DNA from: Antilocapra americana
Lineage: Eukaryota > Chordata > Mammalia > Artiodactyla > Antilocapridae
Reading direction: 5' to 3'
Assembly (NCBI GenBank): GCA_007570785.1
Contig: ML661885.1
Span: 35,654,086-35,718,085, forward strand
DNA length: 64,000 nt
In this document: piece by piece, positions 34,437-47,164 of the stretch
Layout of the letters: the number at the start of each line of letters is the position of its first letter
Position numbering within the stretch: position 1 is the first letter of the stretch
Notes under the pieces: model-generated
The model's input: only the letters and a program-made list of their open reading frames with translations
Database searches by the model: none
Told to the model about the DNA's origin: nothing
Made by a program: the position numbers and the translations under genes

Positions 34437-36271
34437 CCGGGAATATTTATGAATATGATTTCTCTTTTCTCCCACCCTCCCCCAAATGAGAGCGTCAAAT
34501 ATATTTTCAGTTCTTAAAGTAGTCAAAACCATGGAAAAACTAGGTTTTCATACTAAATCAATCCAGGTATCTTACAACCTAAGTTCACAGCCTAGATGTC
34601 TGTGGATGGATTGCAAGATTTCTGAAACTTCAGATTGTCTGATAAAGATTGTGTGATTGCCTATATATCCACTTTTATGAAAAAAAAAATTTTATCAGTT
34701 CACCAAATGATTCTATTATTTAAAAACAGTAATAATCACAGACACAATAGCACAGACAAATCAAATCACTATGCCAATTCCCCACAGGATGAAGAGACTG
34801 TCTTTCTAGTAAAAGACTCTTATAAGAGAAAAGAGCTAGGGAACTAGACCTATAGTGTATATCTGCAGAATGTATTGACTTGATGACAGACTTCGGTTTA
34901 GTGGATTTGTTGAATTATAAATTGCTAAATATTCACTTCTCTGGATCCTGGTGCCCTAGGTCTTACTGAGTATGGAGATCCTTAGAGGATCTCTCCTACA
35001 AAGGTGTCCCCAAAGAGATCAGCAACAGGAATCTAATTTCCCCCATGTGCTGACCACTGAACACTGGGCAACTCTAATAAAGTTGCCTCATGTGACAACC
35101 ACTTCCTTATCTGTTTCCTGTGAAATCGTGATGGGAACAGAAGTTATCCTTCACATGGAATCACCCCCAATTTGCCAAAGTTCAGATTTTCTTAGCTGCG
35201 ACATTTGTTAGTGAAATGAGAGTTTAGACTGCGTTTCTGGCAGCCATCTGCGATTAGCTAACTGAGTTGTCCCAAGGCAACTGTTGCCACCTTAAGCCGG
35301 GTTTGCAGCTTTGAGTGACTGTGCCTCCCTTCAAGCTAGTCTTGACCTACAGTAGCTTCTATTCGTTTTGGAGGAAAAAACACATGAGTCATTTGTCCAC
35401 CCCATTTGACAGTCCCCTCCCTAACCTAAATCTTTTCTTTAAAACGGTATCTTAATAGTCGCGTTTGGTTAGTAATAGAACTATTGTTTATTGTCAGAGG
35501 CCCAAAGTAAAGTTATCAACATTTTCTTCAAACCCCTCTCTTCTCCCATCTCCTCTTTCTATAGTGTTTCTCTCAGTGACTTTGGCTCTAATGGCGGAAT
35601 AAACCAAAGTACTACACAGCTATTACAGTTGTCTTTTGCTTAACGAACTAGAAGCTTTTTCCTTCCTGAATTAACAGACCATTTCATTTAGTCTGAACAG
35701 AATTGTAAACTCCGCCTCCATCTCACCAGGACATTCTGATCCCCCTCCCTCCAAGTCCCCTTACATCAGTTTTCTGAATGTCAACTCTTCCCCTCTTTCG
35801 TTGGTACCTTTGTCAAAGCAGGGAAGTAGGATTCACCTCGTCTATTGAAACTGTGCATTGCCTTTTTTTCTCTTTTGTGCTTGTCACCTTTCAGTCAGTT
35901 AAAACACTGTTTTTTCAAACTACAGGATGCAATCCATAAATGGGTCATGAAATCAATTTAGAAGGTCATCACTAGCATTTTATAAATGAAAGAGAATTGC
36001 CTAGAGTAGAGTAGAAAATAGAGTGCATGTAACAGAACAGCACAGCACAACAGTAAGGGTAACAACTATGTTGTGAGACTTTTTCAGTTGAGAGAAAGAA
36101 AAAGACTAGGTACAGGGTCCCCAGGTAAAATGGCTTTCTTACCATTGGTCATGGTCAAAAGCATTTGAAAAATACTGAGCTTAAATTCTGGGACTAGGAT
36201 ACCATGTCCCCTACATTCCATAGAGAGGGATTTAAACTCCTTGAATCTATCAGTGATTTGTGAGCATTTAT
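34437..36271. other. Repeat-poor unique stretch, no gene
   Basis: About 1.8 kb with no recognisable repeat and only short frames. Composition is a little richer in CpG near 35220-35300 than its surroundings. I see no exon-like structure. Confidence 0.45.
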
Positions 36272-36487
36272 GCATAGGTGGTTTAGTTGCTAAGTTGTGT
36301 CTGACTCTTGTGACCCCATGGACCGTATCCCACCAGGTTCCTTTGTCCATGGAATTCTCCAGGCGAGAATACTGGAGTGAATAGCCATTCCCTTCCCTTC
36401 TTCAGAGGATCTTCCCAACCCAGCGATTGAACCTGGGTCTCCGACACTGCAGGCAGATTCTTAACCAACTGAGTCACCAGGGAAGCT
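36272..36487 (-). mobile_element. Bov-tA SINE
   Basis: Antisense from gtggtttagttgctaagttg to ctgagtcaccagggaagc. Confidence 0.93.
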
Positions 36488-36544
36488 GAACTCTTTTCAT
36501 ATCTGGTGAAACAATGGCCCTTTTCCAGAAAAATGCACAGGAGC

Positions 36545-36988
36545 ACAAGCGGAGTTTGGAATTAACAGACAGACACTATCGTATATACATGGGTAAGCAA
36601 CAAGGCTTCCCTGGTGGCTCAGATGGAAAAGAATCCACCCGCAACGTGGGAGACCTGGGTTTGATCCCTAGGTTGGGAAGAGCCCCTGGAGGAGGGCATG
36701 GCAACCCACTCCAGTATTCTTGCCTGGAGAATCCCATTGACAGAGGAGCCTGGTGGGCCACAGTCCGTGGGGTCATGAAGAGTCAGACACGACTGAGTGA
36801 CTAAGCACAGCACAAACAACAAGGACCTACTGTAAAGCACAGGGGACTATATTTAATATCTCATGATAACCTATAATGGAAAAGAACCTGAAATAGAATA
36901 GATATATACGTACGTATAAGAATCACTTTGTTGTATACCTGAAACTAACAACATTGTAAGTCAACTATACTTCAATAAAAAAAAATTA
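36545..36988 (+). mobile_element. L1 LINE 3' UTR interrupted by a SINE
   Basis: 36545-36605 (gtttggaattaacagacaga) and 36817-36988 (caacaaggacctactgtaaa to aactatacttcaataaaaa) are the two parts of one L1 end. Confidence 0.87.
36606..36816 (+). mobile_element. Bov-tA SINE nested in L1
   Basis: The 8-bp word caacaagg at 36598-36605 and 36817-36824 flanks the copy. Low divergence. Confidence 0.93.
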
Positions 36989-38708
36989 ATATTACTCATA
37001 GAAGTTCAAGGGTTGCTGCCCTTATAACTGCATGGAACGTTCTCAGTTCTTGAACCTTTTGTTTTACCCCCAAACCTCTCATTTTAGTCCATACATTCCT
37101 TCCGTATGTGATTTTTCTACGGCTGTCTCCACATCTTCTCTCCCTCTCATATTCTGAACCACCTGCTTGCTTCTCCAAGCATAAGAAATTTTCAAACTCA
37201 AGTCATCTGACTCAAACTCGGTACAATATCCCTCCCTGATTTTCTTTAAAAAGCTGTCTTTTGGGCGTTGCTGACTTATCTAGCGAGAAGGGCATTTCCT
37301 GACCTTCTTTGTCATTTGCCATTCCTTCCTTCATCTTCAATTTGGGCTTGTGTCTATATAGGATGAAGACCGACAGGGAATGGAACTTTGCACATACCAG
37401 ACACATTCTATAAATACTGTTCCTATAAAGGGCAGTTACTTATTTTTCAAAACCAGCCATCCTATAATGTAGATATACATGATTACTGAACAGACACACT
37501 GAAATTCCTAGGTGTTTGACAAAATGAAAACAGGTTGCACCAGTTCCTGAAATCCTAGCAATGGTTTAAAAACTGCATTTTCATGCAAACATAAATTACA
37601 AATGGAATTATGATAACTGATTACCCCCCTACACGCACACAAATCAGCTGTAATCCTGCCCTGGAGCGCCGTGGAGCTGGCTCATTTCATCTACTCACAG
37701 CATTTGTCAGTCTATTCAATCACTGCTACTTCCCGTGGCAGAGTATACAGGGGCGTTTAGAAAACCTGTACGTCTCTATTTCCCTAAATCTACTATTAGG
37801 GTGTAGAATCATCAGGGCAGAGCACTGCTGCTTCACAATAGGAATAATCCTGAGTGTGTATCTTTATTTTATTCATCTTCAATTGCTGTTTGACAGAATT
37901 TCATGCTGCCAGATGATGTTACATTGACAGCTGAGAGATAATTTCCGTTTTTAATCCAGAGAACAAGAGCCACTTGGGAAGTGACTATAAATGTCCTCTG
38001 GGTATCCCAGAGATATGCCTCATCCCCATGCTGGAAGGAACACACCTCTGGGAAGGAAACAACTTTGATCAGTAAGTCTCTTTGGAAAACATGAAGAGAA
38101 AGAGATGTCAGTGATTCCCTCATGAGTCATGGAGTTTGAGATAAAGTGAGCCCTTCCATTTCCAAATCAGCTTTTCAAGTGGTGGCAACGTTGCCATTAC
38201 TCCCAGGCAATAGTTTTCAGTGAAGAACTGAAATGTTTCTGAAAAGTAATTTTTCCAAACGTGCCTTTCATTTCTTTCAAGATCATCATGTAAATTGTGG
38301 GTGAAAAAAAAGACCTTTCTTGTGATGAAGGTGTCATAAGCTTTTTCAGTTCCGCACTAGTCTCACCTGGCTATACCTGGTGGGTGTCCAGTTAAAGATG
38401 CTGGCTAAGCAGGTTTGATGCTTTGCTTTTTAGAACTACAGTGTTCTCAGAGTCATCCTCCAGACCTTTCTCATTTACTTAAGGACAAAAGCTTTATCCT
38501 ATAACCAAAATATGTTCCTGGGTTAGCCCTCCTGAGGACCCATAAGATTTATTACTGATTGTACAGAGAATATTTCTCTTTTATTTCTTTTTTGGACCAT
38601 AGGGGGACAGTTTCCTTTTCCTAGAAAGTAAATTGCTGGCTTTTCATTCTTGCTTTCCCATTAACTAGTGGCCCATCACCTAAGCTACTACAGTGCATAA
38701 CACAAAAG
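36989..38708. other. Unique DNA, no gene supported
   Basis: Several frames of 60-105 codons (for example 37610-37927) lack domains or conserved context. No repeat was recognised. Confidence 0.45.
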
Positions 38709-38931
38709 TTGGGCTTCCCAGGTGGCACAGTGGCAAAGAATCCACCTGCAATGCAGGAGACATGGAGACACAGGTTTGATCCCTGGTCCAGGAAGATCCC
38801 CTGGAGAAAGAAATGACAACCCACTCCAGTACTCTTGCCTGGAAATTCCCATGAACAGAGGAGCCTAGTGGGCTACAATCCATGGGGTTGCAAAGAGTTG
38901 GATATGACTTAGCAACTCAGCAACAACAATA
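38709..38931 (+). mobile_element. Bov-tA SINE
   Basis: Starts gggcttcccaggtggcacag and ends tagcaactcagcaacaacaa. Confidence 0.94.
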
Positions 38932-39050
38932 CATATACATACCCTAAGTCATGTATTACTAAATACATGTACACACAAGACTAAACCAGCAGTCCTTAAC
39001 AGCCAGGGTACTTTCATATTTTTCTTTCTATATAACACACACATATACCG

Positions 39051-39262
39051 TTGTTGCTGTTCAGTCGCTAAGTCATGTCCAACTCTTTGTGACTTCATGG
39101 ACTGTAGCCCCTAGGTTCCTCTGTCCATGTAGCTCTCCAGGCAAGAATACTGGAGTGGATTGCCATTTCCTTCTTCAGAGGATCTCCCCAACCCAGGGAT
39201 CAAGCTTAAGTCTCCTGCATTGGCAAGTGGATTCTTTACCGTGGAGCCACAAGGAAAGTCCA
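39051..39262 (-). mobile_element. Bov-tA SINE, inverted partner of 38709-38931
   Basis: Antisense from ttgttgctgttcagtcgcta to gagccacaaggaaagtcc. Tail to tail with the preceding copy, 119 bp apart. An AT-rich simple tract follows to about 39370. Confidence 0.93.
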
Positions 39263-39394
39263 CACATATATATGTAGACATAATATATGCCATACACATT
39301 TGCCATATATGCTGTGTATTAAATATACATATATTTGTCATGTACAGTATAAACGTATATGTAAATATGAGTCTAGGAGTCTTCAAAGGCCAGG

Positions 39395-39490
39395 ATTCCT
39401 TATTCATTCTTGTATTCCAGTATCTGACACTGTGAATGACATACAAATAAAGTCAATCAATAAGATCAATAAACACCTGATGAATTGAAA
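39395..39490 (+). mobile_element. L2-like 3' end, weak
   Basis: The order 'attccagtatctgacactgtgaatgacatacaaataaagtcaatc' recalls the L2 tail. Similarity is low. Confidence 0.3.
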
Positions 39491-39502
39491 AGAGCTAAAC
39501 TC

Positions 39503-40244
39503 TTCAGTTCAGTTGCTCAGTTGTGTCTGATTCTGTGACCCCATAGACTGCAGCACTCCAGGCCTCCCCATCCATTGCCAACTCCCGGAGCTTACTCAAA
39601 CTCATGTCCATTGAGTCGGTGATGCCATCCAACCATCTCATCTTCTGTCATCCCTTTCTCCTCCTGCCCTCAATCTTTCCCAGCATCAGGGTCTTTTCAC
39701 ATGAGTCAGCTCTTCAAATCAGGTGGCCAAAGTATTGGAGTTTCAGTTTCAACATCAGTCCTTCTAGTGAATATTCAGGATTGATTTTCTTTAGGATGGA
39801 GAAGTTGGATCTCCTTGCTGTCCAAGGGACTCTCAAAGAGTCTTCTCCAACACCGCAGTTCAAAAGCATCAATTCTTCAGTGCTCAGCTTTCTTTATAGT
39901 CCAACTCTCACATCCATACATGACTACTGGAAAAACCATAGCCTTGACCAGATGGACCTTTGTTGGTAAAGTCATGTCTCTGCTTTTTAATATGCTGTCT
40001 AGGTTGTTTGTAACTTTTCTTCCAAGGAGCAGGTGTCTTTTAATTTCATGGTTGCAGTCACCATCTGCAGTGATTTTGGAGCTCCCAAAAATAAAGTCTG
40101 CCACTGTTTCCCCGTCTATTTGCCATGAAGTGATAGGACCAGATGCCATGATCTTAGTTTTCTGAATGTTGAGTTTTAAGCCAACTTTTTCACTCTCCTC
40201 TTTGACTTTCATCAAGAGGCTCTTTAGTTCTTCTTTGCTTTCTG
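39503..40244 (-). mobile_element. 5'-truncated BovB LINE
   Basis: Antisense from the 3' tail cagttcagttgctcagttg to the reverse transcriptase region. A minus-strand frame of 112 codons survives at 39877-40215. Its 5' end is cut at ctttctg. Flanking words aaactct and caactct are a weak TSD candidate. Confidence 0.92.
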
Positions 40245-40732
40245 TCCATAGTCAACTCTCATTTCCACTAGCAGGTTTTTACTTATATGTTCAAGTGTCT
40301 TAGAACACTTTCTCCCATGTGATGGATTAGAGCTCCTGATGAATAATGTTGATGTGCTTTGGTCAACTTGCTTAACTCACCTGATCCCATGAACAGTGCT
40401 TGGGTATCAAACCAATTGTGTGATAACCTGGAGTCTTTGCACAGTGACATTAAACTTCACAGCCTCATTTGGGAGTGGTTCCCTTCCTTACTCTGAAAAA
40501 TAACAGCCTCTCTTACTTCCTTCAACTCCCGTTAATGGGCTGAACTCCCCCTGGTTCCAGGCCTAGTAATATATATTTTCTCTCCGGAAATACTCTTACT
40601 CAGCTTATTTGTTATCAAAGAGCTAGTCACACTTTCTTTCAGGAGAAAGACCTGTTGTATCATAGTTGTAAATTATTAACTATTTTATATGTTAATCTTT
40701 AGAATCTATGTCCCTAGTTCATGTCCTGAAAT
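40245..40732. other. Unique DNA, no feature seen
   Basis: No gene or repeat recognised. Confidence 0.45.
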
Positions 40733-40748
40733 AAAATTATGTGCTTAA

Positions 40749-41264
40749 CTATTTACAGTAGCTAGGACATGGAAGCAACCTAGATGTCCAGGGACAGATG
40801 AATGGATAAAGAAGTTGTGGTGCATGTATACAATGGAATACTACTTAGCCATAAAAAGGAACACATTTGAGTCACTTCTAAGGAGGTAGATGTACCTAGA
40901 GCCATTATTCAGAGTGAAGTAAATCAGAAAAACAAATATCATATATTTACACGTATATATGGAATCTAGAAATATGGGACTGATGAACCTATTGATAGGG
41001 TAGCAATGGAGATGCAGACAGAGAGAACAGATTAATGGACATGGAGAGAGGAAGATGTGGGTTGGAAGGAGAAGCTCTAATAACCTCGAGGGGTGGGAAA
41101 TGGTTGGAGGTAGGAGGGAGATTCAAGAGGGAGGGTACATAGGTTCCCTATGCACCTATGGTTAATTAACCATTAATCTATGGTTAATTTATGTTGATGC
41201 ATGACAGAAATCAAACCAATATTGTAAAGAAATTAATCAATTAAAAATAAAATATAATTATACA
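40749..41264 (+). mobile_element. 5'-truncated L1 LINE with 16-bp TSD
   Basis: The perfect repeat aaaattatgtgcttaa at 40733-40748 and 41265-41280 bounds a 516-bp L1 end: gctaggacatggaagcaacc, aatactacttagccataaa, then a diverged 3' UTR with duplicated 'ggttaatta / ttaaccattaatc' words near 41155-41190. Confidence 0.93.
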
Positions 41265-41280
41265 AAAATTATGTGCTTAA

Positions 41281-41589
41281 AAATTTGTTGAGAAAATGTA
41301 TCACCCAAAAAGAAAAAAGAAGAAGAAGAAGCCCCAAATAACCGGCCAATGGCAAGAGGACAGACTGATGGCTATGGCCAGAAGCAGGGGCTCAGATGGA
41401 GCAAGAGGGTTAGGGCCAAAAAGGAGTCCAGCCCTCCATCTCCCCAGCATGAATTCCTAGTGGGGAATCTTTCACCACCAGAGGTCTGTAAGATCCCTCC
41501 TTGGAGAATTGGAAGGAGAGGGGACATGAGTGTGAGCAGGTGACAGTAGGAGGTGAGAAAAGAAGCAAAACTCAGCCCTACAGCCAGTA
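41281..41589. other. Unique DNA with a short purine tract
   Basis: A gaagaagaagaag run lies at about 41314-41331. No gene was recognised. Confidence 0.45.
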
Positions 41590-41732
41590 AAGGCCCCCTG
41601 GAGAAGGGAATGGCTACTGACTGCAGTGTTCCTGCCTGGAGAATCCTACGGACAGAGGAGCCTGGCACTACAACTCACGGGGTGGCAGAGAGAGTCGGAC
41701 AAGACTGAGTGACCAACACTTTCACTTTCAGC
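41590..41732 (+). mobile_element. Bov-A monomer
   Basis: From ccctggagaagggaatggc to gagtgaccaacactttcac. No tRNA head. Confidence 0.85.
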
Positions 41733-41887
41733 CTGATATCTATGTCCAGTGACATTCTGCGCACTCCCACTAGGATTTCCTCCAAACAAACCCCAGGATT
41801 CTCCCCTCTGCCTCACTGTCTGTCCCTCTGGCTCCAAACAGGCCTGCAAGTGGGCGGGAATGGAATGGAGGTGTCGGAAGGTGGGCT

Positions 41888-42062
41888 GTGGAACCTGACC
41901 TCCAGGTTGTGAGTCCTGGTTCTGCCACCCACTAGCTGTGTGTTTGGGCATGTTATTTAATCTATTGTTCATAATAAAAGAAGGATAAAAACATTGTCTA
42001 TCTCACAGGTTTCTGGGAGGGTTAAATAAGTCAATTCAGGTCAAGCCCTTGGTGTTCAGTGT
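41888..42062 (+). mobile_element. MIR-type SINE
   Basis: MIR order is clear: tcctggttctgccacccact, agctgtgtgtttgggcatgt, then gtttctgggagggttaaata. Confidence 0.8.
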
Positions 42063-43043
42063 GAGTTTTTTACTTTTTGAAGATCCTCAAGGGCAGTTTT
42101 TATATGCAGAAAAGATTGTTATGAAGTTGTATTAGGTTTAAAGTTATAAATTTAAAAATTTAGTTTTCCATATATGTTCAAGTTTAATTTAGGAGTCTCA
42201 TAATCATAAATCAAACCAATTTAATCAGCACTTTTAAATCTTGGTCTCACAATTTAAATATTCAGAAACTTAAATTTCATTAACAAACACAGCATATTTA
42301 GTAATATTTATAAAGTTTTTCAATTCCATGCTAACTCCTAAATATTTATACAATTCTGTTAGGTCTAACAAAATAAACTTAAAAATTTAGTAAACACTAA
42401 TTTCCCTAGCATGTTTTGACAATGTTTACAAGTATAGTAACAATTCAACCTAAAATCAGAAATTCAAAGCAATGAGTTAAACATACATTTTAAACTACAA
42501 TCACATATTTAACATTAATTCTAAACCATTTATGTCATCCTAAACACTATTAGAGATCACTTTGTCAAGTATTTCTGAGAACCAATTCTTCAGCTTATTA
42601 AAAATCTCTTAATAATTTGAACTATGGATCAAGATGCAACTCTGATGGACAAGCTCAGACTGTTTGCATAGATGCTGTGCCAAAGCCTTGAAAAGAGATA
42701 CTACACAACCTTTGCCCATTGGATTCAAGTTATATATTACTTAATTTTCAAATTACTTGCGTCAGTAATCCCTACTCAGGTGGTTATACTACTGGAGCGG
42801 ATTACATCAATCTATTTACTGCTGGTTCTCTTCTGAATTCTTATCACATTCTTTTCATCTGTTTGTACTGTGCTTTACATTTAAGCCACATCTAATTGGA
42901 TTATGTGAGTCACAGGACTATTATGGGGTCCCAATTTTATAAAAGGCATAAGAAATAGTCAAGGAATGAGAGCTGGTGTTATCAGATTATCAATATTGCC
43001 ATTTTCTTTTTTCTTGAAATTAGATTTATCTAGGCTTCTTTTG
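42063..43043. other. AT-rich stretch with recurring aatttag/aaattta words
   Basis: The first 500 bp are strikingly AT-rich with repeated short words but no regular period. No gene or named repeat was recognised. Confidence 0.4.
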
Positions 43044-43053
43044 GTAACTTAGG

Positions 43054-43366
43054 TCTGTACTATGCTAGTCTTAGTCATTCAGTCGTGTCTGACTCTGTGA
43101 CCCCATGAACTGCCAGGCTTCTCTGTTTATGGGGATTCTCCAGGCCAGAATACTAGAGTGGGTTGCCATGCCCTCCTGTAGGGGATCTTCCCAACAGAGG
43201 GATCAAACCCAGGTCTCCAGCATTGCGGGCAGATTCTTTACCTTCTGAGCCATCAGGGAAGTCCAAGAATACTGGAGTCGGTAGCCTATCCCTTCTCTAG
43301 AGATCGAACCAGGGTCTCATGCGTTGCAGGAGGCTTCTTTACCAGCTAAGCTACCAGGGAAGCCCC
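43054..43366 (-). mobile_element. Composite Bov-tA SINE with second head unit and TSD
   Basis: Same composite layout as 30600-30929. The word gtaactt(a/g)gg at 43044-43053 and 43367-43376 is a TSD with one mismatch, so the whole composite moved as one unit. Confidence 0.88.
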
Positions 43367-43378
43367 GTAACTTGGGTT

Positions 43379-43563
43379 AGTGGTTCGCAAACTTTAGCAT
43401 GGGGTCAGAAGATCAGAGTCACCTGGAGGGCTTGTTAAAACATAGATTGCTGGGCTCCACCCTCTTGGCTCTCATTTAGGATGTTTGGGGAAAGGACCGA
43501 GAGAGTGAGCATTTCTGATAAATTTCCAGCTGATGATGATATTGTTTGAGAATCACTGTCTTA
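43379..43563 (+). mobile_element. MER5A hAT-Charlie element
   Basis: Near full length: agtggttcgcaaactttagc, gtcacctggagggcttgtta, attgctgggctccaccc, ending gtttgagaatcactgtc. The inverted ends are readable. Confidence 0.85.
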
Positions 43564-44772
43564 GGTCATATCCAAGATAGTGACTCTATGTTTTTTGTCA
43601 CTTTATGCTCTACATCCCAGCTTTGTTGAAAAACAATTCAGTCACTAAAGTGTACTTCGTGTCAGGAATTGTGCTAAATTCCAGAGATAAAATAATTACC
43701 TAGGCACTGGTTCACACATTTTCATAGTATGCATAGCTAGAGATGACAAAGTGCTCCTAGAATTCATGGAAGGAACATTTTAACCCAGATTTGAGGAGAT
43801 CACAAGAATACAACATAAAATGAAATTTTAAATTAAGATCTAAAAGATGACTGAGATTTAGCAAATGGCAGATTGAGAAGGGTACAGGCAGGGAGAGGAG
43901 AAGGTAGGCATGGGGGCGGGTGGCGGGGACTGTTTTCCACAGAAAGCTCACAGCTAAGACAACGCAAATGGACTAGATGCTTTGAGTCTTAACCCCAGAG
44001 GCATCTAGAAGCAGAATTATTTTTAAAAGACTTTTAAAATGATCATCTGTTTTAAAATTTGTGATAACTGAAGAAAGCCTTACTAGAGAGTGAGGTACAC
44101 AGTGATGCTGTGATCTACAGGGTGCAGGTGGTTGACCTAAAACAAACAGACCACCAGCTATTTCTCCAGCAAAGATGGATATATCTGGGATCTGCAGATA
44201 ATGGAAATTCGGGGTCTGTAATCATGGAGAGACAGGCACAAGTCCCTGCAGAGCAAGGGAAGGAGCAGGCTTTAACAGAGGGGAAAAGAAGTTGGGAGGG
44301 CCACAGCAAACAGAGTCCATGGCTTTTCATTGGCTGAATCCTTGCCAGGGAAGAAGCCTCTTTCCTCTTGTTGGACTCCCACCATAGCAGGGACTGAAAG
44401 TTCTCTACTCTGGTTTTCCAACTCTGTCTAATTGAGGTTTCTGTTCATTAATTCTTTAATAAATTAAGAAATGGTCTTGTCAGTCCAACATGGACAGATA
44501 GTACAGATGACAATAGATAATTACAGTAAACTCACTGTAGACGGGTCCTTGTTTCCAGGGATTTGCATATTTTGGTGAGCATAGCTCTGGGCACAGAACT
44601 AGTCTGAATTTCCTAGCCTCCTTTCAGTTCACTATGTGAAGAATCCTAGCCAATAAGATGTGGTTAGAAGGGATACATACTACCTCCCCAAATTTAGAAA
44701 CCCTGGGTTAATAATGAAAAAAGTCTGCAACAGCCTGAACACCTAGATGATTGCTTGGGCCCTCCAGCCTAT
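43564..44772. other. Unique DNA, no gene supported
   Basis: Two overlapping opposite frames near 44110-44337 mirror each other and lack domains. No repeat was recognised. Confidence 0.45.
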
Positions 44773-44828
44773 GAGGAGTGAAAAAAGTGAAAGTGTTAGT
44801 CACTCAGTCCTGTCTGACTCTTTGGGAC
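44773..44828 (-). mobile_element. Bov-tA SINE, segment before the LTR insertion
   Basis: Antisense SINE end: gtgttagtcactcagtcctg to gactctttgggac. Resumes at 45419. Confidence 0.88.
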
Positions 44829-45418
44829 TGAGAGAGTCAATTCCTAGGCAGGCTGAGAACAACTCCGGGGCTCCCCAGGAGGAGAAAGAGGTCTGGGGCT
44901 CTCAAAGTGGAGATAGGGATCTGGAATTCTCAAGGAGGAGGAAAGGACAAACAGCCTTTTTTTTTTCTCTACATTCCTTAGTCTTAGTCACATAAAGCGT
45001 TTTTTTCTTTAAGCCTGGAACAGATGATTACACAACAACTCGGTTTAAACTCTGTACTAAGCATTATAGAGGACATGTTTTTTCTTTCCTGAAAATCTTC
45101 TGACTAATCCTGTTATCTTAAAATGTATATTATGGGAGTGGGTCTAGTAAGATCTTTCAACCTTGAGACATTCTTCTGATTTATTGTAATAACCAATTAA
45201 AAAGTATATAATTCCCTTGCTAAGACTAGAGAGGGGGGCATTCTCCAGCCCCCTTCTGATGTCTATGTCAGAAGCTTTCCCTGTCCCTTATCACTTTTTT
45301 TAAAAATAAAACTTTGCTATACAAAAGCTCTTGAGTGATCAAGCCTGGTCCCTGGTCCTGAAGTTAAATCTTCTTTTTCAGAGATCACGAATCCAACACT
45401 GTTCACCATAAGCTATCA
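44829..45418 (+). mobile_element. Solo LTR of an endogenous retrovirus, nested in a SINE
   Basis: This 590-bp block begins TG and ends CA, with 4-bp repeats GGAC at 44825-44828 and 45419-45422. An AATAAA signal lies near 45304. The block ends in an LTR-like tail (gatcacgaatccaacactg). The interrupted SINE reads across the junction. No internal viral genes are present. Confidence 0.8.
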
Positions 45419-45551
45419 GGACCCCATGGACTATATAGCCCGCCATGTTCCTCTGTCCATGGAATTCTCCTGGCAAGATACTGGAGTGAGTTGACTTTTC
45501 CTTCTACAGGGATCTTCCTGACACTCTAGGCAGAGCTAGTAGGGAAGCCCC
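45419..45551 (-). mobile_element. Bov-tA SINE, segment after the LTR insertion
   Basis: Continues from 44828: accccatggactatatagcc to tagtagggaagcccc. The head portion carries a deletion. Confidence 0.88.
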
Positions 45552-46563
45552 TTCTGCCTACATGTGCTAGAAATAAATTGTCATTGTCTTAAAAATTCCA
45601 TAATTTGTCTATCATAGTACCTATCATTACTATAACTAATAGAATGACTATGCTTTTTATTTGCTTTTTTTTAAAAGTAACAATCCTCTTTTAAAATTAA
45701 AAATGTCTACTTCAGAATAGATCAGTCCCAAGATAATCCTAAATACTATAGTTAGAATGTCTAGGGTATTCATATTATAAAAATGATTGTGGAGAAGTGT
45801 TCTCAGATGTGTCACTAACAGCTGAATCATGTTTTAGTGTCTCTTTTGGCAGAACATAAATATTATGTGTGCGGGAGGGGCTGTTTATCTTAAAGTGCCT
45901 GACTTAGCGGTTATCACAAAAAAATGACTAACAAGTATCTATGAAATGAATCAAGTATTGGGTCAATGAGATGGAGATGTAAGCAGGAGCCTAGCCAGTA
46001 AAGTCATATTAATGATTATAAGAGAATTTGTTCTTGATCCTGAGAGCAATGGGGAGCCACTGAAAGATTTAAGAAAGGAAAATGAGTAATCAGATTTTAC
46101 CTTTGGACATTTTACCTTTTTGACATCATACTCAAAAATTATTCCACCTGAAAAAGGTGAAAATTGAAATAAGGAAGATCAGTTTGGAGGCTCTTATAAT
46201 TTTGAGAAGAGATGATTTGCTATAAATTAGTGGCCCTGTGAATGGAGACAAGAAAATCCATTTGAGACATATCCAGAAGGAAGACCTGACAGAACTAGAA
46301 GATCCTCTAAAACTGAGAGGCTGAAATTGAGCAGGGTCATGTGGGACTCCTGGGCATGGACACATGTGTCCCCAGTTTCTTGTGTGTGGAATATAGGCAC
46401 CAGCCTCCATGACCTTCCTGGAGTTCCAAAGGGCAGGTTCAAACAGTTGCTAATCAGGGAAGAGAGGGGACGCAGAGACAAGGGAGGAGAAGCTAAGAAA
46501 TAACAGTGCAGGCTTGGGACAGGATCCAAGTTCTGCCTCAAGGAAAACACATGACAATGTCTT
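45552..46563. other. Unique DNA, no gene supported
   Basis: The frames at 46132-46638 on the minus strand overlap one another and lack domains. Confidence 0.45.
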
Positions 46564-46722
46564 TGAGCTCTGCTTCTCAGGTGGCATTAGTGGTAAAGAA
46601 GTGCTAAATGCAAGAGACAGAGGAAACTCAGGTTCCATCCCTGTGTCAGGAGAAAGCCATGATCAGAGGGGTCTGGTGGGCAGCAGTCCAAAGAATCAAA
46701 CATGACTTTAGTGACCTAGAAT
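46564..46722 (+). mobile_element. Diverged Bov-tA SINE with internal deletion
   Basis: The head gctctgcttctcaggtggca and end aatcaaacatgactttagtg are recognisable. The Bov-A centre is missing. Confidence 0.75.
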
Positions 46723-46734
46723 GAAAACCCCCTA

Positions 46735-47080
46735 CAAATGGAAGGTGTTAACTACTTGATGAAGCTTTCTTCCTTCCAAAGAAAAGCTCACAGTTTGATA
46801 ACCTTGTGAACCACAAAAGCTCATCAGGAAAACCACCCAAGGCCAGAGTAAAGGAATGCTGGGACTTCATACACTCTGATCTTTATCAGCAAGATTGCCC
46901 TTGAACCATTGCTATAAAACTCCTCACCAAACCTTTCAGGTTGGGACACACTGTTTTGAGGGCAGCACCCTGCTGTGTCCCTTTCCCTTGGAAAAGCAAT
47001 AGAGCTATTCTTTTCTACTTCACCTAAAACTCTGTCTGAGATTTGATTCGGCACCAGTGCACACAGGCTGAGTCTCCAAA
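46735..47080 (+). mobile_element. Endogenous retrovirus LTR fragment
   Basis: Contains tataaaactcctcaccaaac, gagggcagcaccctgctgtg, and aaagcaatagagctattc in the place of a poly(A) signal, then ctgtctgagatttgattcgg. This is the layout of a ruminant LTR 3' half. Borders are uncertain and no TSD was found. Confidence 0.6.
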
Positions 47081-47164
47081 TCAGGGGAAGGAGCAGTAGA
47101 ATGAGGCAGTGGAAGGAGAGCAGGATTACTCCTAGTCTGTGGTCAGGGTAATCAGGGGAGTCTA

